From: Oscillospiraceae bacterium
Lineage (GTDB): Bacteria; Bacillota; Clostridia; Oscillospirales; Oscillospiraceae
Reading direction: 5' to 3'
DNA length: 5,073 nt
Assembly (NCBI GenBank): GCA_016295615.1
Contig: JAEDKW010000082.1
Span: forward strand, 1-5,073
The notes beneath the pieces were generated by a model. The model did no database searches and had not been told where the DNA came from. It worked only from the letters and a program-made list of their open reading frames with translations. Positions 1 through 5,073 of this stretch are shown here, in pieces. How positions within the stretch are numbered: position 1 is the stretch's first letter; the number at the start of each line of letters is the position of its first letter. A program made the translations under genes and the position numbers.

Positions 1-1340
1 CTGGCGCGGTAGGTCCTGTGCAGGAAAACGGAATTGAGAATGACGGACGAGACCTCCGCAATGGGGAAGGCAAACCAGACAAGCTCCAGCCTTCCCGTCA
101 GCGACAGCAGAAAAGCCGCCGGCAGCAGTACGATGATTTGGCGGCAGACGGAGTTGATGAGCGCATAGACGGGTTTGCCGAGCGCCTGACAGACACTTCC
201 CGCAATGATGCAGAAGCCCGCAAACGGGAAATGCATGCCGATGATGCGCAGCGCCGTCGTGCCGATGGAGAGCATCTCCTCCGACGGGGCAAACAGACCG
301 AGCAGCTGCGATGGGATCAGCTCAAAGAGCGCGCAGCCGATGCTCATGATGCAGACCGCGGTCGCAATGGTGAGCCTGACGGTCTTTTTGAGGCGCTCCG
401 GCTTCGCCGCGCCGTAGTTATACGCGACGATGGGAACCATGGCGTTGTTCAGCCCGAACACCGGCATGAAGATGAAGCTTTGAAGCTTGAAGTACGCGCC
501 GAACACGGCGGTCGCGGCCTCGGTGAAGGAGATGAGGATCTTGTTCATGCCGAAGGTCATCACAGAGCCGATGGACTGCATGATGATCGACGGAATGCCG
601 ATGGCGTAGATCTCCGCCGCAGTCCTTTTATGCGGTCGGATGTCGCGCAGGCGCAGATGGATCTCCGCATTCTTCCGGATGTTGAGGAAAATGCCGAGCG
701 CAGCGCCGATAAACTGACCGCACAGGGTCGCCACCGCAGCGCCTGCGACCTCAAGCCGCGGGAAGCCGAACAGACCGAAAATCATGATCGGGTCGAGGAT
801 CATGTTGATCGCGGCGCCGGTGATCTGCGAGATCATGGCAAGGCTGGTGCGCCCGGTGGATTGGAGCAGGCGCTCCATGCACATCTGCATGAAAATGCCA
901 AGCGACAGCCCCAGGCAGATGCGGACATAGTCCGTGCCGTAGGCAATGATCTGCGCATTTTTCGTCTGGAAGCGGAAAAAGGGCCCTGCCAGAGTCAGGC
1001 TCAGCAGCGCAAAGAGCGCGGCGCTGCAGAGAAAGAGAAAAATTCCGGTGTTGGCGGCCCGGTCGGCGGCTTTCTGATTTTTCTCACCCAGCGAGCGGGA
1101 GAGCAGCGCGTTCATGCCGACGCCCGTTCCGCCGGCAAAGGCAATGCACAGGTTTTGCAGCGGAAACGCAAGGGACACGGCGTTGAGCGCGTCCTGCGAG
1201 AGCTTGGCGACAAAGTAGCTGTCCACAATATTGTAAAGCGCCTGAAAGAGCATGGAGAGCATCATCGGCCAGGCCATGGTGAAAAGAAGCTTCCCGACGG
1301 GCATCGTGCCCATTTTGTTTTCTCTGAGATTGTTTTCCAT
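1..1340 (-). CDS. MATE family efflux transporter, 3' end cut by window edge
   Basis: Inner-membrane antiporter of the multidrug and toxic compound extrusion family, which exports drugs or cationic metabolites in exchange for Na+ or H+. The minus strand reads 446 codons without a stop. The product is very hydrophobic, as expected for two bundles of six helices. Family-typical stretches are visible: an N-terminal MGTMPVGKLLFTMAWPMMLS (residues 10-29), then ALYNIVDSYFVA (34-45), the N-lobe STGRTSLAMISQITGAAINM followed by ILDPIMIFG (161-189), and in the C-lobe FMPVFGLNNAMVPIVAYNYG (291-310). Family members usually have about 445-460 residues, so only a few C-terminal residues should be missing. 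The start at 1340 precedes the conserved MGTMP by nine residues; no convincing Shine-Dalgarno is seen there, and Met10 is an alternative. It lies 40 bp after prfB on the same strand and may be read from the prfB promoter. The substrate cannot be predicted. Confidence 0.93.
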   Translation of the reverse strand, partial: MENNLRENKMGTMPVGKLLFTMAWPMMLSMLFQALYNIVDSYFVAKLSQDALNAVSLAFPLQNLCIAFAGGTGVGMNALLSRSLGEKNQKAADRAANTGIFLFLCSAALFALLSLTLAGPFFRFQTKNAQIIAYGTDYVRICLGLSLGIFMQMCMERLLQSTGRTSLAMISQITGAAINMILDPIMIFGLFGFPRLEVAGAAVATLCGQFIGAALGIFLNIRKNAEIHLRLRDIRPHKRTAAEIYAIGIPSIIMQSIGSVMTFGMNKILISFTEAATAVFGAYFKLQSFIFMPVFGLNNAMVPIVAYNYGAAKPERLKKTVRLTIATAVCIMSIGCALFELIPSQLLGLFAPSEEMLSIGTTALRIIGMHFPFAGFCIIAGSVCQALGKPVYALINSVCRQIIVLLPAAFLLSLTGRLELVWFAFPIAEVSSVILNSVFLHRTYRA

Positions 1341-1352
1341 AAGCACACATTG

Positions 1353-1389
1353 AATTCGCCGCCTTGCCGGCGGCGAATTTTTATTTTTT
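1353..1389 (+). terminator. Hairpin with T-tract, terminator-like on the plus strand
   Basis: Arms AATTCGCCGCC (1353-1363) and GGCGGCGAATT (1369-1379) pair perfectly over 11 bp around a 5-nt TTGCC loop. On the plus strand the hairpin is followed at once by TTTATTTTTT (1380-1389), the classic intrinsic terminator layout. Read on the minus strand, in the prfB to MATE direction, the hairpin starts one base after the prfB stop but is followed by CAATGTGTGC, with no T-run. It may therefore stop antisense transcription, or act only as an attenuator or 3'-end stabiliser for prfB mRNA. The T-tract is made by the prfB stop codon and its last two Lys AAA codons. Confidence 0.6.
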
Positions 1390-2505
1390 CAGTTCGCCGT
1401 TGGCGGATTTGGTGAGGTAAGCGTTGATGAAGCCGTCCAGGTCGCCGTCCATGACCGCCTGAATGTTGCCGGTTTCGTAATCGGTGCGCGTATCCTTGAC
1501 AAGCTGGTACGGCATGAAGACATAGGAGCGGATCTGACTGCCCCATTCGATCTTGAGCTGCACGCCCTTGATGTCGCTGATCTTCTCCGCGTGCTGCTGA
1601 AGCTTGAGCTCCATCAGCTTGGATTTGAGCATCTGCATGGCGTAGTCGCGGTTCTGGAACTGGGAACGCTGCGTCTGGCAGGCGGTGACGATGCCGGTGG
1701 GCTTGTGGATCAGACGCACGGCGGAGGAGGTCTTGTTGACGTGCTGACCGCCGGCGCCGCTGGAACGGTAGACCTGCATTTCAATGTCCTCGGGACGGAT
1801 CTCGACCTCGATGTCCTCCGGCAGCTCGGGCATGACCTCGAGCGCGGCAAAGGAGGTCTGACGGCGGGCGTTGGCGTCGAACGGAGAAACACGCACCAGG
1901 CGGTGCACGCCGTTTTCGCCCTTGAGATATCCGTAGGCGTTTTCGCCCTTGACCATGACGGTCGCGCTCTTGAGACCGGCTTCGTCGCCGTCAAGATAGT
2001 CCAGCATTTCAAACTCGAAGCCATGCTTGTTGCTCCACTGCATATACATACGGTAAAGCATCTGTGCCCAGTCCTGCGCCTCGGTGCCGCCGGCGCCGGC
2101 GTGGAAGGTCAAAATCGCGTTGCAGTTGTCGTATTCGCCGGAGAGCAGCGTCGCAAGACGCGCTTCCTCCATGCGCTTTTCCAGCTCCGCATAGCCCTCC
2201 TGCAGCTCAGGCAGCAGGCTGTCGTCGTCCAGCTCAGTGCCCATCTCAATGAGGGCAAGCAGGTCGTCGCGGGAGGAGAGCAGCTTTTCGTAGCGGTGGA
2301 CCTTGTTTTGCAGCTGCTTGGAGCGCATCTGGTTTTTCTGGGAACGCTCCAGATCGTTCCAGAAGCCCTCCTCATGGGCTTCCAGCTCCAGCCGCTCGAT
2401 CTCGTGCCGGGCAGACTCGATCTCAAGCGCCTTGTAGAGGTTTTCAAAGGTTTCGTCCATGGCAAGCAGTTTCTGCTTATAGCCGTCGTATTCGATCACT
2501 GCCAT
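1381..2505 (-). CDS. prfB: Peptide chain release factor 2 (RF2), frameshift-free
   Basis: Cytoplasmic class I release factor that recognises UGA and UAA in the ribosomal A site and triggers hydrolysis of peptidyl-tRNA. The product is 374 residues, close to the usual RF2 length of about 365. An acidic helical N-terminal domain (about 1-110) is followed by AGAGGTEAQDW (136-146), the RF2-type tripeptide SPF (207-209, stop-codon recognition; RF1 has PxT), and the catalytic GGQ (252-254) within SSGAGGQHVNKTSSAVRL. The start at 2505 is set by AAGGAG (2514-2519) with 8-nt spacing; the frame stays open to 2571, but that extension covers the promoter. Most bacterial prfB genes carry an in-frame UGA and a +1 frameshift near codon 26. 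Here codons 27-28 are CTT GAG and the frame is continuous, so that autoregulation is absent. It is followed by the MATE gene. Confidence 0.97.
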   Translation of the reverse strand: MAVIEYDGYKQKLLAMDETFENLYKALEIESARHEIERLELEAHEEGFWNDLERSQKNQMRSKQLQNKVHRYEKLLSSRDDLLALIEMGTELDDDSLLPELQEGYAELEKRMEEARLATLLSGEYDNCNAILTFHAGAGGTEAQDWAQMLYRMYMQWSNKHGFEFEMLDYLDGDEAGLKSATVMVKGENAYGYLKGENGVHRLVRVSPFDANARRQTSFAALEVMPELPEDIEVEIRPEDIEMQVYRSSGAGGQHVNKTSSAVRLIHKPTGIVTACQTQRSQFQNRDYAMQMLKSKLMELKLQQHAEKISDIKGVQLKIEWGSQIRSYVFMPYQLVKDTRTDYETGNIQAVMDGDLDGFINAYLTKSANGELKK

Positions 2506-2513
2506 CGTCGTTT

Positions 2514-2519
2514 CTCCTT
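2514..2519 (-). promoter_or_regulatory. prfB ribosome binding site
   Basis: AAGGAG on the minus strand, 8 nt before ATG 2505. It fixes the prfB start, since the upstream in-frame ATGs (2571 and 2532) have no comparable site and lie in or just after the promoter. Confidence 0.85.
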
Positions 2520-2542
2520 GTCGGTTCTTCATTAGCCGAAAA

Positions 2543-2571
2543 ATTGTATCATACCGGCAGGATAAACGCAA
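2543..2571 (-). promoter_or_regulatory. prfB promoter (extended -10, sigma-A type)
   Basis: On the minus strand, TTGCGT (2566-2571) is separated by 17 bp from TACAAT (2543-2548), which is preceded by TGA, giving the extended -10 motif TGnTACAAT. Transcription would start near 2536, about 30 nt before the prfB ATG. The -35 matches the consensus only in TTG, but the extended -10 compensates. Confidence 0.75.
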
Positions 2572-2656
2572 GAAAAATTCCCCGTTCCGCGCAAAATTTG
2601 CCCGTCCCGCGGGGAAAGCCGTGCCGGGGATTTATCCAAACGCCAAATTCGGCGAT
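2572..2656. other. Spacer between the small unit's terminator and the prfB promoter
   Basis: This stretch is mostly GC-rich with short G and C runs. A weak inverted repeat, CGCC AAATTC GGCG (2641-2654), lies just past the terminator T-tract. I see no ORF with a ribosome site, no RNA gene and no further promoter here. Confidence 0.5.
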
Positions 2657-2687
2657 AAAAACAAAAAAGCCACGCGTTCTCGCGTGG
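2657..2687 (-). terminator. Intrinsic terminator of the small minus-strand unit
   Basis: On the minus strand, CCACGCG and CGCGTGG (2681-2687 and 2670-2676) form a perfect 7-bp GC-rich stem with an AGAA tetraloop, followed by CTTTTTTGTTTTT. It lies 22 nt after the stop codon of the 25-codon ORF and insulates prfB from transcription coming from that unit. No T-run follows on the plus strand, so it works in one direction only. Confidence 0.88.
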
Positions 2688-2709
2688 TTCCTTCCGATGG
2701 CAATACCGC

Positions 2710-2787
2710 TCAGCGCTCGCTGACGATCTGCCGAATGTCGCCGAAGATCATGTCGTCGACATCATACGCGATGAAGTTTTCCATCAT
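2710..2787 (-). CDS. Small ORF, 25 residues, function unknown
   Basis: I do not recognise this product. It begins MMENFIAYDVDDMIFG and ends QIVSER, carries six acidic and two basic side chains, has no cysteine and no signal peptide, and mixes hydrophobic and acidic residues. Evidence for a real gene is the surrounding unit: an extended -10 promoter at 2829-2857, a strong AAAGGAG (2801-2807), a stop codon, and a strong terminator 22 nt later. Codon third positions are G or C in 21 of 25 codons, as in the neighbouring genes, although the surrounding sequence is AT-richer. Against it, the Shine-Dalgarno to ATG distance is 13 nt, longer than the 8 nt of the three other genes where a site is seen. 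A GTG at 2799 is in frame but only 1 nt from the site. It could be a leader or regulatory peptide, a small membrane-associated protein, or a chance ORF in a small RNA. Confidence 0.5.
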   Translation of the reverse strand: MMENFIAYDVDDMIFGDIRQIVSER

Positions 2788-2800
2788 AGTGGTTCTCACG

Positions 2801-2807
2801 CTCCTTT
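2801..2807 (-). promoter_or_regulatory. Ribosome binding site of the 25-codon ORF, long spacing
   Basis: AAAGGAG on the minus strand, inside the purine-rich run AAAAAGGAAAGGAG. It pairs well with the 16S rRNA end but lies 13 nt from ATG 2787, longer than usual, so translation may be weak or may use another start. Confidence 0.55.
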
Positions 2808-2812
2808 CCTTT

Positions 2813-2828
2813 TTCAGATTTCACCGTT
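2813..2828. repeat. Direct repeat copy 1, over the small unit's transcription start
   Basis: TTCAGATTTCACCGTT (plus strand) matches the copy at 2860-2875 at 14 of 16 positions. It sits immediately after the -10 box of the minus-strand promoter and covers the predicted +1 near 2822. This is a natural place for a repressor site. Confidence 0.6.
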
Positions 2829-2857
2829 ATTGTACCATAGGAACTTTTGCGAAACAA
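2829..2857 (-). promoter_or_regulatory. Promoter of the small minus-strand unit (extended -10)
   Basis: On the minus strand, TTGTTT (2852-2857), a 17-bp spacer and TACAAT (2829-2834) preceded by TGG form an extended -10 promoter. It shares the -10 box and spacing of the prfB promoter. The core lies exactly between the two 16-bp direct repeats. It diverges from the ABC operon promoter, with 66 bp between the two -35 boxes. Confidence 0.75.
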
Positions 2858-2859
2858 GC

Positions 2860-2875
2860 TTCGGATTTCACGGTT
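2860..2875. repeat. Direct repeat copy 2, upstream of the small unit's -35 box
   Basis: TTCGGATTTCACGGTT (plus strand) differs from the copy at 2813-2828 at two positions only. The copies are 47 bp apart, start to start, about four and a half helical turns. This one abuts the -35 box from upstream. Confidence 0.6.
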
Positions 2876-2923
2876 TTATCCAAAAAGTTTACACAAAATT
2901 CATGCAAGATAGACAAACAACCC

Positions 2924-2952
2924 TTGCAAACGGAAGCGTATGACCCTATAAT
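2924..2952 (+). promoter_or_regulatory. Promoter of the ABC transporter operon
   Basis: TTGCAA (2924-2929), a 17-bp spacer and a perfect TATAAT (2947-2952) form a near-consensus sigma-A promoter. Transcription would start near 2959, giving a short AT-rich leader of about 30 nt before ATG 2990. This shows that the ATPase reading frame, open from 2621, should not be started upstream. Confidence 0.85.
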
Positions 2953-2975
2953 AATCAATAATAATATATTTCGAC

Positions 2976-2981
2976 AGGGAG
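2976..2981 (+). promoter_or_regulatory. Ribosome binding site of the ABC ATPase
   Basis: AGGGAG, 8 nt before ATG 2990. Together with the promoter just upstream, it decides the start of the ATPase gene. Confidence 0.8.
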
Positions 2982-2989
2982 AGACGGAA

Positions 2990-3694
2990 ATGGAGCCTTT
3001 TGTCAGCTTTCAGGATGTTTCCAAGGTCTACCACAGCGGCGAGGTCGAGATCCGCGCCGTGGATCATATCAGTTTTCATATCGAACGCGGGGAGTTCTGC
3101 GTGATCGTGGGACCCTCCGGCGCAGGAAAGACGACGGTGCTGAACATGCTCGGCGGCATGGACGCCTGCACGGAGGGGACGATCCTTGTGGACGGCGCAC
3201 AGGTGAGCGGCTATAATTCCCGCCAGCTCACGACCTACCGCCGCCACGACATCGGCTTTGTGTTCCAGTTTTACAACCTCGTGGGCAACCTCACGGCGCT
3301 TGAGAACGTGGAGCTTGCCGCGCAGATCTGCCGCGATCCGCTCGATGCGGGTACCGTGTTGGAGGAGGTCGGGCTCTCCGCGCGCGCGAACAACTTTCCC
3401 GGACAGCTCTCCGGCGGCGAGCAGCAGCGCGTGGCGATCGCCCGCGCGCTTGCCAAGAATCCCAAGCTGCTGCTGTGCGACGAGCCGACGGGCGCGCTGG
3501 ACTATATCACGGGCAAGCAGATCTTGAAGCTCCTGCAGGACACCTGCCGGCACAAGGGCGTGACGGTCGTGGTCATCACGCACAACAGCGCGCTCACGCC
3601 GATGGCAGACCGCGTGATCCGCATCAAAAACGGCACGGTCGCGGAAATGGTGACGAACAATACTCCCACGCCGGTGGAAAACATCGAGTGGTAA
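2990..3694 (+). CDS. ABC transporter ATP-binding protein (MacB/LolD type)
   Basis: Cytoplasmic nucleotide-binding subunit that hydrolyses ATP to drive the FtsX-type permease encoded next. The product is 234 residues, normal for this subfamily, and every motif is intact: Walker A GPSGAGKT (41-48), Q-loop glutamine in FVFQFYNL (Gln93), signature LSGGEQQR (140-147), Walker [10 protein letters not shown] (160-168) with catalytic Glu165, D-loop GALD (168-171), and the H-loop histidine in VVVITH (His198). The GGEQQR signature and length place it with the MacB, LolD and FtsE group, whose members power mechanotransmission or lipid/peptide export rather than classical import. The start at 2990 is supported by AGGGAG and the promoter at 2924-2952. 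It is transcribed with the permease 38 bp downstream. No two-component system is in the window to suggest an antimicrobial peptide role, so the substrate is unknown. Confidence 0.96.
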   Translation: MEPFVSFQDVSKVYHSGEVEIRAVDHISFHIERGEFCVIVGPSGAGKTTVLNMLGGMDACTEGTILVDGAQVSGYNSRQLTTYRRHDIGFVFQFYNLVGNLTALENVELAAQICRDPLDAGTVLEEVGLSARANNFPGQLSGGEQQRVAIARALAKNPKLLLCDEPTGALDYITGKQILKLLQDTCRHKGVTVVVITHNSALTPMADRVIRIKNGTVAEMVTNNTPTPVENIEW

Positions 3695-3716
3695 AAAAAC
3701 GGCTTGAACTTTGAGG

Positions 3717-3724
3717 AAAGGAGG
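3717..3724 (+). promoter_or_regulatory. Strong ribosome binding site of the permease
   Basis: AAAGGAGG lies 8 nt before ATG 3733. This near-perfect match to the 16S rRNA end fixes the permease start and suggests efficient independent translation. Confidence 0.85.
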
Positions 3725-3732
3725 AACGCACG

Positions 3733-5073
3733 ATGCGCAGCGCCATGAACAAGGATTTCCTGCGCGAGATCCGCAACACAAGAAGCCGCTTTTTGTCGAT
3801 TCTGATCCTGGTGGCGCTTTCGGTCGCGTTCCTCTCCGGACTCAAGGCGACTGCGCCGGACATGAAGCACACCGGCGACGATTACGCGGATTCGCTGCAC
3901 CTTGCCGACATTCAGGTGCTGTCCAACCTCGGACTGACGGACGGCGACCTTGCCGCGCTCCTCGCGCGCGAAGAGGTGGAGTCCGGCGAGGCGGTGTACG
4001 TGATCGACGCCTACGCGGCGTCGGACAATGCCGACCTCGTGGCGAAGGTCTATTCCCTCACCGACTGCGACATCAACAACGTGGTGTTGCGAGAGGGGCG
4101 CATGCCGCAAAGGACAGACGAGTGCGTGGTCGAGGAGATGCTGCTCGACCAGCTTGACATCGAGCTCGGGGACAGCATCACGCTCACGCCGTCCGAGCAG
4201 ATGGAGGACGCGCTCCGGCACGAGCGCTTCAAGGTCGTCGGTACGATCCGCTCCCCGGTCTATTTCAGCGTTGAGCGCGGCACCTCCGCGCTTGGCGCCG
4301 GCACGGTGAAGGCGTATCTGTATCTGCCGAAGGACGCGTTTTCGCTCGATTACTACACGGCAATCAATCTGCGCGTTAAGGGCGCGGCGGAGCTGACCGC
4401 GTTTTATGAGGAGTATGACGATTCCGTTGACGCCGTGATCGACGCGCTCGAGCCGCTGGGCGACGAGCGTGCCGCACTGCGCCATGACGAGCTTGTGGAC
4501 GAGGCGACGGAGAAGCTGGACGACGCGCAGCAGAAGCTGGATGACGCCAAAGCCGAAGCCGACGAGGAGCTGGGCAAGGCCGAGCGCGAGCTTGCCGATG
4601 CGCGCAAAGAGCTGGACGACGGCTGGCAGGAGTATCGCGACGGCGCACAGGAGCTTGCCGACGCCAAGATCGAGGTCGCGGACGCGTATATCGAGCTGCA
4701 GGACGGCGAGCAGGAGTATGCCGACGGCGTGGAGGAGCTGCGTGACGGCGCGGAGAAATACGAGGACGGCAAAAAGAAATACGAGGACGGTCTTGCCGAA
4801 TACCAGGACGGTCTTGCGGAGCTGGAAAGCGCCCGCCGCAAGCTGGAGGACGGCGAAGCGGAGTATCAGGAGGGCAAGGACGCCTTTGACGCGTTTGCAG
4901 AAGACTATCTTTTGCACTCGAGCGGCTGCGCGAGCGCAGACGAGCTGGGCAGAGCGCTGGTGAAAGAGGGCTCCTCCGGCGAGGTGCACACCCGCGTGGA
5001 CGCAGCGCTAAACGCTCTGCGCGCGCAGATCACGCAGCTGCGCGGCACGGTCAAGCAGCTTGACGAGCTGGAG
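3733..5073 (+). CDS. FtsX/MacB-type ABC permease with long heptad-repeat region, 3' end cut
   Basis: Membrane partner of the preceding ATPase. The frame is open from ATG 3733 to the window end (447 codons, no stop). The N-terminus, MRSAMNKDFLREIRNTRSRF, is followed by one membrane helix (about 20-37, FLSILILVALSVAFLSGL) and then a mixed extracytoplasmic domain (about 38-255) containing DIQVLSNLGLTDGDLAAL and IELGDSITL, as in MacB-like permeases. From about 257 to 381 comes an acidic helical region with LxDG/YxDG heptads: Leu, Val or Tyr falls every seventh residue from Leu280 to Tyr378. A second helical stretch begins near 431 (RAQITQLRGTVKQLDELE). Clostridial permeases of this kind commonly reach about 1,100 residues, with the remaining helices at the C-terminus, so more than half is probably outside. 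I infer that the repeat forms a long coiled coil projecting outside the membrane. The substrate is unknown. Confidence 0.92.
   Translation, partial: MRSAMNKDFLREIRNTRSRFLSILILVALSVAFLSGLKATAPDMKHTGDDYADSLHLADIQVLSNLGLTDGDLAALLAREEVESGEAVYVIDAYAASDNADLVAKVYSLTDCDINNVVLREGRMPQRTDECVVEEMLLDQLDIELGDSITLTPSEQMEDALRHERFKVVGTIRSPVYFSVERGTSALGAGTVKAYLYLPKDAFSLDYYTAINLRVKGAAELTAFYEEYDDSVDAVIDALEPLGDERAALRHDELVDEATEKLDDAQQKLDDAKAEADEELGKAERELADARKELDDGWQEYRDGAQELADAKIEVADAYIELQDGEQEYADGVEELRDGAEKYEDGKKKYEDGLAEYQDGLAELESARRKLEDGEAEYQEGKDAFDAFAEDYLLHSSGCASADELGRALVKEGSSGEVHTRVDAALNALRAQITQLRGTVKQLDELE
4570..4875 (+). repeat. 21-bp periodic coding repeat (DG heptads) in the permease
   Basis: This region encodes residues 280-381 of the permease. 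Leu, Val or Tyr recurs at 280, 287, 294, 301, 308, 315, 322, 329, 336, 343, 350, 357, 364, 371 and 378 without a break. Asp follows two residues later and Gly or Ala three residues later in most units, for example YEDGKKK then YEDGLAE (343-356, with the order EDG repeated). The underlying DNA shows GAC GGC every 21 bp. Heptads at 262 and 269 are out of phase with the later ones by an 11-residue step. Confidence 0.85.

Larger units (their letters stand above)
2657..2822 (-). ncRNA. Predicted short transcript (about 160 nt), coding or regulatory
   Basis: The transcript is inferred from the promoter at 2829-2857 (start near 2822) and the terminator at 2657-2687. It would carry the 25-codon ORF and little else. 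Whether it acts as a small mRNA, a regulatory RNA or both cannot be told from the sequence. I found no known riboswitch or T-box signature in it. Confidence 0.45.

Noticed and set aside
18..1415. Long plus-strand open frame of 465 codons
   Set aside because: It is antisense to the MATE gene, rich in Arg, Asp, His and Gly as expected for a GC-rich shadow frame, has no family motifs and no ribosome site.
1591..2535. Plus-strand open frame of 314 codons
   Set aside because: It is antisense to prfB, whose SPF and GGQ motifs prove the minus-strand frame. It shows no motif of its own.
2506..2571. N-terminal extension of prfB by 22 codons
   Set aside because: It covers the -10 and -35 boxes; AAGGAG at 2514-2519 supports the start at 2505.
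2657..2700. Possible T-box or riboswitch expression platform (GGAACCACGCG before a terminator)
   Set aside because: The tRNA-binding UGG core of the T-box bulge is missing, the leader is too short, no alternative antiterminator pairing is clear, and no aminoacyl-tRNA synthetase or amino acid gene follows.
2621..2989. N-terminal extension of the ATPase frame by 123 codons
   Set aside because: The extension crosses the operon promoter (2924-2952) and the divergent small unit, has no family similarity, and the start at 2990 has a good ribosome site.
4570..4875. CRISPR-like or tandem DNA array suggested by 21-bp periodicity
   Set aside because: The periodicity follows codons of a heptad protein repeat in an open frame; there are no identical repeats with unique spacers.
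3502..4989. Minus-strand open frame of 495 codons
   Set aside because: It overlaps the ABC ATPase 3' end and the permease in antisense. Its repetitive Leu/Val pattern is the mirror of the permease heptads.

Overview
The window comes from a GC-rich genome (about 60% G+C by eye). It most likely belongs to a low-motility-of-annotation gut-type Clostridia lineage such as Oscillospiraceae/Ruminococcaceae. That placement is inference, from strong AGGAG-type ribosome binding sites about 8 nt from the starts, sigma-A-like promoters, a Firmicutes-type MATE transporter, and a two-gene ABC ATPase plus very large FtsX-type permease. No rRNA, tRNA, mobile element or CRISPR array is visible.

Left half, minus strand: prfB (peptide chain release factor 2) has its own extended -10 promoter and ribosome binding site. 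It is followed 40 bp later by a MATE-family multidrug/Na+-coupled efflux transporter that runs off the left edge, probably only a few residues short of its C-terminus. The two genes may be cotranscribed. A strong GC-rich hairpin lies between them, but its T-tract is on the opposite strand. The prfB gene lacks the usual programmed +1 frameshift and keeps an in-frame version of the site (CTT GAG).

Centre (about 2506-2989): this AT-richer regulatory island holds two divergent transcription units. On the minus strand there is a compact, self-contained unit: an extended -10 promoter, a Shine-Dalgarno, a 25-codon ORF and a strong intrinsic terminator. Its core promoter is flanked by two near-identical 16-bp direct repeats that look like operators. 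On the plus strand there is a near-consensus promoter for the ABC operon.

Right half, plus strand: a 234-residue MacB/LolD-type ABC ATPase is followed, 38 bp later, by the N-terminal 447 codons of its partner permease, which is cut by the right edge. The permease has one N-terminal membrane helix, an extracytoplasmic domain, and a long acidic region with 15 consecutive Leu/Tyr/Val positions spaced exactly seven residues apart ('DG' heptads). ATPase and permease would form one membrane complex; its substrate cannot be told from this sequence. The most interesting unexplained element is the small minus-strand unit with its flanking repeats next to the ABC operon.
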